Assembly (NCBI GenBank): GCA_010093685.1
Contig: MU006220.1
Location: forward strand, 31,502-95,501
DNA length: 64,000 nt
Origin: Ophiobolus disseminans
Lineage: Eukaryota; Ascomycota; Dothideomycetes; Pleosporales; Phaeosphaeriaceae
Direction of reading: 5' to 3'
In this document: in pieces, positions 1 through 9,485 of the stretch
Layout: each line of letters begins with the position of its first letter
Position numbering within the stretch: position 1 is the first letter of the stretch
Notes under the pieces: generated by a model
What the model was told of the DNA's origin: nothing
The model's database searches: none
The model's input: the letters and a program-made list of their open reading frames with translations, nothing else
Made by a program: the position numbers and the translations under genes

Positions 1-866
1 AGCACTATTAAAGCCTATCTACGTGCTTACATTAACTAGGCACAAACTAATTAGGTAGACCTCCTTCTAATAGCCTTAATTGCTATTAAAGAACGTGAAG
101 CAAGGTTAACAAGAGTCTCTCCCTTCTTTCTACAACATAGCTATAATGTTAACCCTATCTAACTAAACATCTCCTAAGGACTAGATCTAGAAGAATTAGA
201 AGCACGTGTACTGCCTGATTATAATAAGGCAAAGGCTATTGTTAAAAAACTTAAGCAAGCCTTTAACATAGCGTAGACTACAATAGCTAAGGCACAATAA
301 GAATAAGAGCATTAGGCAAACTAGAAAAGATATAAGCAGCCTAACCTTAGAGTTAATAATAAAGTCTAGCTTTCTTACCAGAAACAGCTATCCAATAGCT
401 GCCTAAACCGGAAACTAGACTAGAAGAATGCCAAGTATACAGTTATTGAGGTGATTAACTCTCACTTAGTTAGACTAAACACACTACCTAGGATTAACAG
501 TGTTTTCTATGTAGACCGCCTAAGACTAGCTTCCTTAGATCCCTTCCCTAGCTAGCTAAATAATAACACACAACTAGAGCCTGTTCTTGTTAATAGAGAT
601 TTAGAGTTAGAAGTTAAATAGATTATAGCTAAGATTAGCTATAGGAACCGGCTGTTCTTTAAGGTCAAATGGACTGGATATGCCCTCACAACTTTTAAGC
701 TAGCAGAAAATCTGCAAGACAACATTACCTTAGATAAATAGAAAGTCTTTACTGCTCTATACCGCAATCAACGTTCTAAACAGCTTCTAGCTGGATTTAG
801 GAGAGGTGATAAAGGACAGTACCTAAGACATAACACTGCTGCACACAGATTAGAGAAGAGGGGTAA
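1..866 (+). mobile_element. Ty3/Gypsy retrotransposon pol relic (integrase C-terminal half plus chromodomain), RIP-degraded
   Basis: Frame 1 on the plus strand reads as the end of a Gypsy polyprotein. It gives integrase-like sequence (AYLRAYIN..., then a VSPFF block near 110-135), a basic linker, and a chromodomain near 620-745 that includes FKVKWTGYA and a LAENLQDN block. The frame holds many stops, almost all TAG with a few TAA, and no obvious indel is needed. That fits RIP converting CAG/CAA and TGG codons into stops through CpA to TpA on both strands. The element enters from outside the window, so gag, protease and RT are not visible. It cannot be active. Confidence 0.85.
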
Positions 867-1134
867 TGTAAGAGGTTAGACCTCTACTATCCTTAGTAGA
901 GTCACTTCGGTTTAATCAGAGTCACTTTGGCTTAACAGAACGTCACGGAAGAGCATGGAATGCTCTAGCTATTAAAGAGATTACAAATGATAACATATGC
1001 TAATGTATATAGAAACTCTTAGAAACTAGCAGTCTGCCTATTTAGACAGCCTGCTCTCTAACTCTAGATAGTCTCTATCGAATTCATCACTGTTCTACCT
1101 AGCCTTTCTGCAGTCTTCTGCCTAGCCCCTTACA
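867..1134 (+). repeat. Possible Gypsy 3' LTR
   Basis: The stretch after the pol relic begins TGTAAGAGG (867-875) and a near-inverted CCCCTTACA lies at 1126-1134, as expected for LTR ends. It contains a tandem pair of about 20 bp, AGAGTCACTTCGGTTTAATC followed by AGAGTCACTTTGGCTTAACA, at about 898-940. The left LTR is outside the window, so the boundaries cannot be confirmed. The right end also overlaps sequence that could still belong to the neighbouring transposase frame. Confidence 0.35.
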
Positions 1135-2796
1135 TCTAGAGGCCTATTCTGCAGCCTTCTTAGCCTTCTCCTTCTCCCTCACTATCCTAGCTTCAGCCCT
1201 TGCCTCGCGCCTTACTTGCTTAGCCTGAGCCTTAGCCTGCTTCTTCTCCTCACGTAGCCTAGCTGCCTCTGCTTTCTAGAGTTGTCGTTGCTCCTCCTCA
1301 GCCTCCTAGTGCTGTAGCCGATCACGTGCCTCCTTGACCTTCCTTAGGGACTAGAATACAGCCCTACCGTGATACTCCTCCTCTGCCTCTAGAGGCAGAG
1401 CTTTGCCTCGCTTTCTACGCTGCCTCTTATTAATAAGAGCCTTCTTAAGTCTTACATTCTTATGCTCAGCAAGTACTAATCTGATTAAGAGCTAGTGGAT
1501 TGTCTAGTTGAGCTTTGAGATCTTTCTCTAGTCTCTACTAGCTATAGCGCAATTAACTAGCTGCCTGATCCTCCTCTAATTAGAGGCGCTTAAGGCTAAG
1601 GAGTCGCTATCGCTTAAGCTGTCCTGTATAGGCTAGCTATTGAATCTCTTAAGTATCACCTCTGGCTGGAGAGGTAAGAGGCTAGTCGCCTTAAAGGCCT
1701 TAAGTATAGTCTTCTCCTTAAATGAGACCTCCTAGGCAGCTATAAACATAGAATAGAAGTCTCTCTTGCTTATCAAAGTAAGCTCTTAGCACCTCTCTAT
1801 AAAAGCTGCTACCTAGCCTAAGTAGGCAGAGGAGAGAGGCTTAAACATAACGACGTCAAGCGGCTAGAGTGTGTAGGTTGAATAAGGTGGATAGATCGCG
1901 AGAAGGATTCGATTGCGATTGCAGTACTTAATAAAATCTATAGTGAGGTGAGATCCATAGCTATCAAGGATAAGTAGTTAATAGCTCCGCCTAGCCTTCG
2001 GCTTTGTAGAGCAATCAAACACCTGCTTCAGCTAGGCTAGGCCTATCTTATTGTTCGTCTAGCCTAAGGGTGATGAGGCAAAGTAAGCTCGGTGGTCGTC
2101 GGGATCGAACGCCTGCAGCCAGCTATCCTGTATTAAGCTGGAGGCTGATTGATATATGAGGCTTAGCTTAAGGTGAGATCCATTAGCGCATATACTGGCC
2201 AGCAGCGTTATCTACGCTTGTGAGCTATCCTAGAGGTAAGCCTTGATCTTCCCCTCCTTATATAGCCTCCTGCTGAACACCCGCTTCGAGCGAGTGAGTA
2301 CTCCTAGCATAAAGCCCTTCTTATCCATATTGTACATATTATAAGGCTCTATATCGTATTAGCTGAGCTTACTGCGTAGGAGCTCAAAGTAGAGGCTGTA
2401 TTTTAACTGAGAGTCAGCCTAGTAGCGTAAGCGATCGATTCCAGCAGCCTAGCGTGAGATGAGATCAACCTAGTGTCGCTCGATATATCGATCAACCCAG
2501 TGTACGCCAAGCTCCTTTTTAGCCACCTCTAAGGCAAAGCGTCGTATCATTAGCCGTGTAGGAGGTAGGCCTTGCCTTGTAAGGCGCTCAATATAGCGGA
2601 GGAGCTCCTTCTCTTGCTAGGGGTGGGGCGCTTGCTAGTTTTGAGCCTTGGTGCCGCGTGAGCTTGCGATGCGCTGGTGTCTCCGCGCGAGCGTTCTACA
2701 ATTCACCCCATACTTTGCTGCAATGTGAGTATATACAAGCTTTTCTCCTAGTTCTAGCGCTTCTATAGCTGCAAGCGCAGCCTCAATTGAGCTCAT
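1135..2796 (-). pseudogene. Fot1/pogo-like (Tc1/mariner superfamily) DDE transposase, RIP-inactivated
   Basis: From an ATG at 2796 the minus strand reads as one long transposase frame. It has an N-terminal HTH region (AAKYGVNCRTLARRHQRI), then a CENP-B-type stretch (RRFALEVAKKELG...HWVDRYIERH). Three acidic blocks typical of DDE_1 transposases follow: YNMYNMDKKGFMLGV, LLILDSYGSHL and PLDVVMFKPL. The C-terminus is highly basic with coiled coil (1140-1450). The frame runs without visible indels but is cut by more than a dozen stops, nearly all TAG with at least one TAA. Several replace expected Gln (CAG) or Trp (TGG), for example before TNNKIGLA, which is the RIP pattern. It is certainly non-coding today. 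Confidence 0.88.
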
Positions 2797-2890
2797 GTTG
2801 ATAGAGTTGTTGCGTGTTGAACTTTGGTGGCTGTCGCAATTTTGGTGTTCGGAGCGGGCATTACGCCGTCCCGGTCGTTACGCCGTCACC
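2797..2890. repeat. Transposon 5' terminal region with short direct repeats
   Basis: The segment upstream of the transposase start carries two copies of TTACGCCGTC at 2861-2870 and 2878-2887, and a related GACGCCGTC lies just outside near 2907. Such subterminal repeats are common at Fot1/pogo ends. The matching opposite terminus is not recognisable beside 1135, so the inverted-repeat end was not proven. Confidence 0.4.
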
Positions 2891-3206
2891 CATGGTATAG
2901 AGTTTTGACGCCGTCTGTTCCGAAGTGACCCTTGCGAACCTCCGGTATGCTAAGCACGACCACTCTGATGTCATATAGATAATCGTATGTTTGCAGGGTA
3001 TAAACATGATCCCTGTTAGTGTTCAGCTGCGCAAGTAGAGCTGACTCCATGTCGCTTTCCAGACGATCGGACTCTTCTTGTTGCTTTGCTGCGTCTTCCT
3101 TGCTTATGAATGTAAACACTTCGACGTGCAGCGGTACCGCATGATCCATATAGTTAGACTCTGCTACTACCATTTGCGCATATCTCTCTGCCGGGGATGG
3201 AGACAT
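2886..3206 (-). CDS. Hypothetical protein (106 aa frame), possibly a gene fragment beside the transposon
   Basis: An open frame starting MSPSPAERYAQM has normal amino acid composition, a central acidic helix (KEDAAKQQEESDRLESDME) and an aromatic C-terminal part. I do not recognise the family. Its stop codon overlaps the transposon terminal repeat (2878-2887), so the natural C-terminus may have been cut by the insertion. It may form one gene with the upstream frame at 3240-3530, but no clear intron links them. Confidence 0.35.
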   Translation of the reverse strand: MSPSPAERYAQMVVAESNYMDHAVPLHVEVFTFISKEDAAKQQEESDRLESDMESALLAQLNTNRDHVYTLQTYDYLYDIRVVVLSIPEVRKGHFGTDGVKTLYHG

Positions 3207-3239
3207 CTTGACACGCGACGGCCACGTCTAGCAATTGCA

Positions 3240-3530
3240 TCAGGCTGGAGGTGAGGTGTACGAGGCAGCCGCCAAATCCAGTTGATATTCGCGGCAGACA
3301 CGTTTCGCCGCATACAAGCTAGCTGAGAAGAAAAAATTGAGAGTATGATGAGAGTCGTAGCGTGTCCAAGTATTCAGTTCAAGAAAGGCCCGAGGTTGCG
3401 TCGCGGAAGTTGAGTCGAGGAAGTTTCGCACAGTCTCCTCTGCTCCTTCCTGCACCGTTGGATGGCGTGGAAGCGCACCAATAATTACGCCTGCCACACA
3501 CACAACATGGAAGTCACGAGACGTGCACAC
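3240..3530 (-). CDS. Hypothetical protein (96 aa frame)
   Basis: A minus-strand frame starts MCTSRDFHVVCVAGVIIG, followed by a soluble region ending AAASYTSPPA. No known domain is recognised. It lies 33 bp upstream of the 2886-3206 frame on the same strand and could be the 5' part of the same transcription unit. Neither start context nor homology supports it strongly. Confidence 0.25.
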   Translation of the reverse strand: MCTSRDFHVVCVAGVIIGALPRHPTVQEGAEETVRNFLDSTSATQPRAFLELNTWTRYDSHHTLNFFFSASLYAAKRVCREYQLDLAAASYTSPPA

Positions 3531-3602
3531 AAATCATGGACTGTGGGTGATAGATAATACGGCGAATCTACACTTTATTTGTACACTTATACATATTCGT
3601 CT

Positions 3603-5075
3603 CTAAGCATTTGGTCGGCTATCCGCAGGCCTGTCACTCGCATCAACCAGCTCTGCCCACGCATCGCCTCCAGCCTCCTTCTGTATCTTCGAGCTTTGTT
3701 CTAGCCTGCGCAACTCAGCAGTTTCACGCAGCTCGTCTATCGTCGCGTCGACATAGGCATCCTCACCACCCGCCGGCTTTGCCTTGATAGCCCTGTCCGC
3801 CTTGTTGAGGGCCGTCTCGAGGTACTTTCTCCTCGCAGCGTCGAGAGCTGTGTTGGTCGATGCCGTCTCGGCCTCGTCGATCATGTTGGAGTACATAACC
3901 TTCCGTCCAGCTTCCCAGGCTTCGCGACCACCGGCGGCGTCGATAGAGGCCTCGCGCTCGAGCGCTTTTGCGGCGTCGACGTTTGTGCGCCAGGCATCGT
4001 AGCTGCCGGCGAGTTCGATTTGCTGACGCCTCCACTGGTTATAGGCAATCTTCTTCAACGCGTCTTGCGAGACGGTGGCGGGGAGACTAAACTGCGTTCG
4101 TACGGCGTCGAGGTCCTCGGAGCTGAATTGCTCGTCGAGTTTCTTCGCAAAGCTTTGCTTGAGGCGAGAGGCGGCGTCCTCGCGTTCTTTGGCACGGATG
4201 AAAGCCAGTTTGAGGCCCTCTTCTTCGCTGTCTACATGTCCACGAGAGAGATAGCGCTGGGAGGCTTTCATAGCCTTGGTGTACTCTACCTTGGCCTCGT
4301 GCATGATGCGCTCTTCTTGCGGTGTGTATGTGCCAGGCGCCAGAGGTTCACGCTCTTCGCCTTCCACTTCATCGACACCCTCAACTAGGTCTTCAGCGTT
4401 CTCTTCGTACTCCTCGGGAATGAGGTCTGCTGCCTTGACGAGACCAGACTGAGGGGCCTTCTGCCTGTCCAGCATGTGCCGTGTGGGCCATTGCGCATCG
4501 ATTGTTGCTTGGTCGAGTCCCAGAGCCGCAGCCTCGGTTCGCATGCGATAGATGACGTCGGGCTTCTGCAGCAATGCCCACCGCAGAGCCCAGCCCAGGG
4601 GTCCCAGCTCTTTTAGACGGTGCTCGTTGTCCTTGAGCAGATACTCGTCCAGGCCGCCCTCTCGGTCCATCGTCTTCAGCACCCGTGACGTGATGCGCAG
4701 CTTAATTTTTTTCTTTAGGGCCACCGAGTACAGGCTCTTGCGCAGCACATTCGGTTTCCAGTCCCGTCTCGTCTTGGTCTCCGTCTTGCGCGAGACATTG
4801 TTGCCGAACTGGATCATCTGGCCGCCGTAGAGGCCGCGGTTCGCCTGCTTGTACAGGACATGGTGGCCGTATGGGTATGCGGGGATGTATGCGTCTTTGG
4901 GTATAACGTGCTTGGGCAGATGGGAGCCGAGGTCGCCGCCCTTCCGTCGCTGCAGCGGGTTCTTGACGGCGGGTGTGGGCACGGCGGTCACGTATGTGCG
5001 CTGCGTGGGGGGAGCTGCGAAGATTGTACGTGGGGAAGAGAGGCACGCAGAGAGCAATTGGCACCGAGGCTGCAT
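3603..5075 (-). CDS. Mitochondrial large-subunit ribosomal protein bL28m
   Basis: This intronless gene encodes the fungal mitochondrial bL28 protein (yeast Mrpl24 family), a structural component of the mitoribosome large subunit. The bL28 core lies near residues 60-150: basic segments around NRGLYGGQMIQFGNNVSRKT and a KIKLRITSRVLKTMDREGG strand/helix. A long fungal C-terminal extension follows, with acidic and coiled-coil stretches. I chose the ATG at 5075 because it begins a typical Arg/Ser-rich mitochondrial presequence (MQPRCQLLSACLSSPRTIF). An in-frame ATG at 5213 would add 46 unlikely residues. The product from 5075 is 490 aa. The gene is divergent from the peptidyl-tRNA hydrolase gene, with 256 bp between starts, suggesting a shared promoter. 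Confidence 0.87.
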   Translation of the reverse strand: MQPRCQLLSACLSSPRTIFAAPPTQRTYVTAVPTPAVKNPLQRRKGGDLGSHLPKHVIPKDAYIPAYPYGHHVLYKQANRGLYGGQMIQFGNNVSRKTETKTRRDWKPNVLRKSLYSVALKKKIKLRITSRVLKTMDREGGLDEYLLKDNEHRLKELGPLGWALRWALLQKPDVIYRMRTEAAALGLDQATIDAQWPTRHMLDRQKAPQSGLVKAADLIPEEYEENAEDLVEGVDEVEGEEREPLAPGTYTPQEERIMHEAKVEYTKAMKASQRYLSRGHVDSEEEGLKLAFIRAKEREDAASRLKQSFAKKLDEQFSSEDLDAVRTQFSLPATVSQDALKKIAYNQWRRQQIELAGSYDAWRTNVDAAKALEREASIDAAGGREAWEAGRKVMYSNMIDEAETASTNTALDAARRKYLETALNKADRAIKAKPAGGEDAYVDATIDELRETAELRRLEQSSKIQKEAGGDAWAELVDASDRPADSRPNA

Positions 5076-5331
5076 GTTCGAGGCGGTGATCGAGTGGTGG
5101 CCGCCGTGTTGAGGTCGATGAAGGTGCATCTCGGGGGTCCGAAGATTTCGAGATGCAAGCCACACGCTAGGCTGGGGTACTGGAGCTCTCCACGAAATGC
5201 GGGCAACACACAATCACCACCGGGAGCCTTGACTACACAGCACACGATTCGATACCGATTTCCACTTGGGCCCTCCGTACAACTTCAAGGACCACAAATA
5301 ATCCCATCACTCCCCCTCCATCGCCACCACG

Positions 5332-5989
5332 ATGCAAGAGAACACGCAGCCCTCCACGGCGAACATCGCAGCCGCATGCGCCATTCTTGCCGGCGTCACG
5401 GGATACATGCTTGGGCAGGCCAAGTCATTGGGTCTCTTTGGCGGCAGTGCTCTTTCCACATCTTCAGACCGCAAAGAGAAACTGTCAGACGAGTCTGGAG
5501 AGTCAAGCGGCGGCGACGATGATGATGACGAGGATGAGTCGGAAGACGACAGCGTACCCGCCGACTTCAAGGACCTCAACGAGGAATGCAAGATGGTGCT
5601 GGTGGTCAGGACAGATCTGGGCATGACCAAGGGTATGTCATACAAGATTCGTTCACCAACACGTCTCTTAACACACTGCAGGCAAGATAGGCGCGCAATG
5701 CGGACACGCGACACTCGCCTGCTACAAGCACTTCCTCAAGCACGCCCCGAACTCGACGATACTGCGACGATGGGAGCAACTAGGGCAGACGAAGGTGGCA
5801 TTGCAGGCAAAGAGCGAGGAGGAGCTGGAGGTTCTGCAGGCACAGGCGATAAGCCTGGGACTCGTTGCGCACATCATCCACGATGCAGGCAGGACGCAGA
5901 TTGCGAGCGGGAGCGCGACGGTGCTGGGGATTGGACCTGCGCCGAAGAGTGTCATAGACCAGGTCACCAGGCACTTGAAGTTGCTGTAG
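5332..5989 (+). CDS. pth2: Peptidyl-tRNA hydrolase 2 (Pth2 family), one intron
   Basis: Two exons (5332-5632 and 5682-5989) are joined by a 49-nt GT-AG intron. The product hydrolyses peptidyl-tRNA released from stalled ribosomes. The N-terminus holds a short hydrophobic segment (IAAACAILAGVTGYMLG), as in membrane-anchored eukaryotic Pth2, then an acidic low-complexity linker (DDDDDEDESEDD). The PTH2 domain follows: CKMVLVVRTDLGMTKGKIGAQ, CGHATLACYKHF, and the C-terminal VLGIGPAPKSVIDQVT. The splice reconstitutes the conserved KGKIGAQCGHA block exactly, which fixes the intron. Length (about 202 aa) is normal. Confidence 0.93.
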
Positions 5990-6716
5990 GCAGGAGTGAG
6001 GGAGTGAATAGGAAGACACAATAAGCATCCATTGCACACATATGTGCCGTCAGGTCAGCGCACGTGAACACGCGACAGGAACGGAGGTTGCTAGTAAGAG
6101 GCGCATCACCTGCAGTCACGAAGAAATGAGAAACGATGGAATCAGTATGTAGCCGACTGGGTTTGTCCCAAGCATCACGGGCCGACGGCCTAGCAAAAGG
6201 GAACAGGAATCAGTCCGCCTGGCACGCCGCCATCCACCGAGCTCAAACCTTGCGGCGAACTCAGGCTTCATAGCAGCGCCCGACTTTCTCTGCGACCTGT
6301 CGTCCAGAAATTGACACCTATTGAAAAGAGATGGCTCCATGAGGACGGACGAACTGCACGCGCTCGACCAAACACACCCCAGGGGGTGGACGGGAACGCG
6401 GGCACAGGTCGGTGGTGAGAGAAGGGAAGCTGGACGGCCGTAGATTTATTTTGTAGCTCGAACTTCTCGCTTGGCGCGCTAGGCGTAGCGTCTTGGCAAC
6501 GAGGTGCGGAAGTCACGATTGCCCGCCGCCTGTTCATCTGCGAATTTGCATTGCACACCATTACACCATCACCCTTCCTCGCGCAACCAGCCAGTGACCA
6601 AAACACAAGAATAGTGATTGGAGCATAGTGTCTTGTCGCACTGCGCAATCATCACCGCGTGACCCCCGACAACTCCCACAACCTTCCACCGCTCACACCC
6701 TACATCAACCACCACC
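5990..6716. other. Intergenic region between pth2 and the Snu66 gene
   Basis: This holds the 3' flank of pth2 and the promoter/5' leader of the Snu66 gene. Frames on both strands lack recognisable domains. The last 60 bases before the start are C/A-rich (a run of ...ACATCAACCACCACC before ATG), a usual fungal leader. No RNA gene or repeat was seen. Confidence 0.5.
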
Positions 6717-8735
6717 ATGGCGGACCTCTCTATCGACGAGGCCAATAAGATCCGTCTCTCCATGGGCCTGCCCGCGCTGCCCGGAGGATCGGCGCCCACC
6801 ACCGGCCCCGCCTTCAAGCCCGCAAAGGAGGGCGACGACCCCGACGACGAGCCGGCGAGCACCATCGACACGCGCCAGGCCGCCGCCTACGACAACTGGA
6901 AGAAGCTGCAGGATGAGGCTGAAGAGAAGAAGAAGCGTGAAGAGCGCACCGCCACAATCAAGAAGGAGCGCGAGAAGGCGGCGCGCCACGCAAAGCTCGA
7001 GGGCAAGGGCCTGGCCGACGAAGCCGAGGATGCCGACGACATGGCCTGGCTGAAGAGCAGCAAGAAGCGCCAGAAGAAGATCGCCAAGGCCGAGCAGACG
7101 CAGAAGGAGCTCGAGGAGCGCGAGCGCCAGGCGCGCGAAGCCATGCAGTACACCGAGGCCGACCTCGCGGGCGTCAAAGTCGGTCACGAGATCGACCAGT
7201 TCGACGACGAAGACCAGATCTTAGTCCTCAAAGACACCGCCGTCGACGCCGAGGACGACGATGAGCTCGAGGCAGTTGCGCTGCGAGACAAGGAACGGCT
7301 GCAGGAGCGACTCGACTCGAAGAAGCGGAAGCGCGTGTACGACCCGAACGACATGGACGAGTCAGGCGAGACGTCTATTTTAGCGCAGTACGACGAGGAG
7401 ATCGAGGGCAAGAAGGGCAAGCTGTTCACACTCGATGGCAAGGGCCGGACTGTCGAAGCCGCCGAGGCCGGTTCGGCGGCAGCTTCGAAGCCAAAGAAGG
7501 TCGCCATCAGCCTCGACATCCTGAAGGAAGACGCTCCAGCCAACGACTACATGGACATCTCCGAGATCAAGATGAAGAAGCCCAAGAAGAAGAAGTCCAA
7601 GAAGTCCAAGAGGGAGCGTGTCGAGGATGAAGATGAAATGTTCACAGTCCCTGTTGACGAGCCTGCCGCCGACGACATGGAGGTGGATGGAGAAGCTGCG
7701 CCAAAGCCCAAGAAGAAGAGCGTGTTTGACGAATGTTTCATCGACGACGACGATCTTCAAGCGAACCTCGCTGCACAGCGACAGAAGGCGCTCAAGAAGC
7801 GCAAGAAGATGCGACCTGAAGATATCGCGCGACAACTTCGCGAAGAGGCCTCTGCGCCTGCCACACCCGATGTGATGGAGACTACTGAGGATGCCGAAGA
7901 CACAGGGTTTGTCATCGACGAGACCACCGAGTTTGTGCAGAACTTGGGCACGATCGCTGGCGGTGACAAGGAAGACGAAGCCCGACGCAAGCCGAGGGCG
8001 TTGAGCCACATCTCCAACGGCATCAGATCCATGAGCGACTCACCTGCCGCCGACGAGGACGGCGATGTAGACATGGGTCAGTCGTATGCCGAAGCTGCTG
8101 AAGCCGAAGATGGCCGCCATCGCAGCGAGTCTCGCGCAAAGTCAGCTGGCATCACAGACACTGGTCTTGAAGCCGAGAAGACCGTCGACCAAGGCCTCGG
8201 TGCTACTCTCGCGCTCCTGAGGCAGCGGGGTCTAGTCACCAACACTGACAGCGGCGATAGAAATGCCTCATACCGTGACCGCCAGAAGTTCTTGGCCGAC
8301 AAGCTCAAGGCCGAAGCTGAGGCCGAGCGCCAGAGGAAGGTGGCACGTGAGCGTGAACGTGGTTCGGCTCGCTGGAACACTATGACTCCACGCGAACGTG
8401 AGGACATGGCTCGCAAGGCGAACACCAATGCCGACATGAGTGAAAGCAGGAGGCTCGCCGACATCTTCAACAAAGAGTACAAGCCCAACGTCGAGCTGAT
8501 GTACGTCGACGAGCATGGCCGTTCCATGAACCAGAAGGAGGCCTTCAAGCAGCTCAGTCATCAGTTCCACGGCAAGGGCAGCGGAAACACCAAGACTAAG
8601 AAGGCACTCGACAAGGTCGCAGCGGAGAGGAAGAAGATGGCCGAGAGTTCGCTCGAGGCTGGTCACGGAGGTATCGGCAATGCGCAGGAACAGCAACAGA
8701 AGAAGCTCAAGACAGCTGGCGTTCGGCTGCAGTAA
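6717..8735 (+). CDS. snu66: U4/U6.U5 tri-snRNP component Snu66/SART1 family
   Basis: A single exon encodes 672 aa. The N-terminal motif LSIDEANKIRLSMGLPALP is diagnostic of the SART1/Snu66 family. A long, highly charged coiled-coil and Lys/Glu-rich middle follows, with several basic NLS-like runs (KKPKKKKSKKSKRER near residue 285). The conserved C-terminal block is also present (FNKEYKPNVELMYVDEHGR, then KEAFKQLSHQFHGKGSG). The protein joins the U4/U6.U5 tri-snRNP before spliceosome activation in the nucleus. The start ATG follows a CACCACC leader and begins the conserved motif directly. Confidence 0.93.
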   Translation: MADLSIDEANKIRLSMGLPALPGGSAPTTGPAFKPAKEGDDPDDEPASTIDTRQAAAYDNWKKLQDEAEEKKKREERTATIKKEREKAARHAKLEGKGLADEAEDADDMAWLKSSKKRQKKIAKAEQTQKELEERERQAREAMQYTEADLAGVKVGHEIDQFDDEDQILVLKDTAVDAEDDDELEAVALRDKERLQERLDSKKRKRVYDPNDMDESGETSILAQYDEEIEGKKGKLFTLDGKGRTVEAAEAGSAAASKPKKVAISLDILKEDAPANDYMDISEIKMKKPKKKKSKKSKRERVEDEDEMFTVPVDEPAADDMEVDGEAAPKPKKKSVFDECFIDDDDLQANLAAQRQKALKKRKKMRPEDIARQLREEASAPATPDVMETTEDAEDTGFVIDETTEFVQNLGTIAGGDKEDEARRKPRALSHISNGIRSMSDSPAADEDGDVDMGQSYAEAAEAEDGRHRSESRAKSAGITDTGLEAEKTVDQGLGATLALLRQRGLVTNTDSGDRNASYRDRQKFLADKLKAEAEAERQRKVARERERGSARWNTMTPREREDMARKANTNADMSESRRLADIFNKEYKPNVELMYVDEHGRSMNQKEAFKQLSHQFHGKGSGNTKTKKALDKVAAERKKMAESSLEAGHGGIGNAQEQQQKKLKTAGVRLQ

Positions 8736-9485
8736 GCACATCGGGATGGTGCGCTGTTGCAGGGAGCTACGACACGGCGTACGACAGCAGCAAAGGCTGA
8801 CCAAGGCGTTCACGGTTTTAGCCCTCTGTTTTGGCTCTCAAGGTCAGTAGTATTCTACGAAATACTTAGATGTCACTTATTAATGGAAGTTCACGCATAG
8901 AAAAGTCCTACCAGTCTATTCGTGATGGTATGCTCCCTGTTGTCCTGATGACGTACTGACACCAGCATCTGAAGTCCCAAACAACCTTGCGCTGTGAATC
9001 GCCACTGTAGTTTCTAGACATGGTAAGATGTTCTTTGCTCGTTTCATCATCTCGAATGTCACCCTTCTCGTCTTCTCCCTTTGTCCTTCGGTACTGTTCA
9101 TACATGCAAGCTTCTACCATGCACTTCACTGCAGCGCGGTGCAGCAGGTCCGTAAGGACCATCGGCTAAAAGCCACGTACTCTACCCCTGCCCTTATCGC
9201 CGGCGAAAAGGAATCGTGGGGTAGACACCCTTGGCGTAGTAGCCAAGATCGTCATACATATTGTGTCAACTCTAAATGAACGTTCACGCGCGATTCGCAC
9301 TTTAAGCGAGTGTGCAGATAGGATGCCGGGTAAGATAACATGTGGGTCATTTCGGTCGTATGTACTCTAGATTGAACAACACGATATTCAACCCTCGAAG
9401 CCCCACAACATGGGCGCAGAATAAATGTTCGTCGCTTTCGTGGTCCTTTGAGATTTTCGCATTGCTTCAACACCCGACGATCAAC
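8736..9485. other. Intergenic region, promoter of the GH30 gene
   Basis: Nothing coding was recognised. It includes the Snu66 3' flank and the GH30 upstream region. A clear inducer-responsive element could not be assigned by eye. Confidence 0.4.

Noticed and set aside
5332..6024. Uninterrupted 230-aa frame beginning at the pth2 ATG
   Set aside because: It reads through the intron. The real protein leaves this frame at 5632 and resumes at 5682, restoring the conserved CGHATLACYKHF block.
6705..8813. Several long minus-strand frames opposite the Snu66 gene
   Set aside because: They are Leu/Ser-rich shadows produced by the Lys/Glu/Asp codons of the real gene and have no domain.
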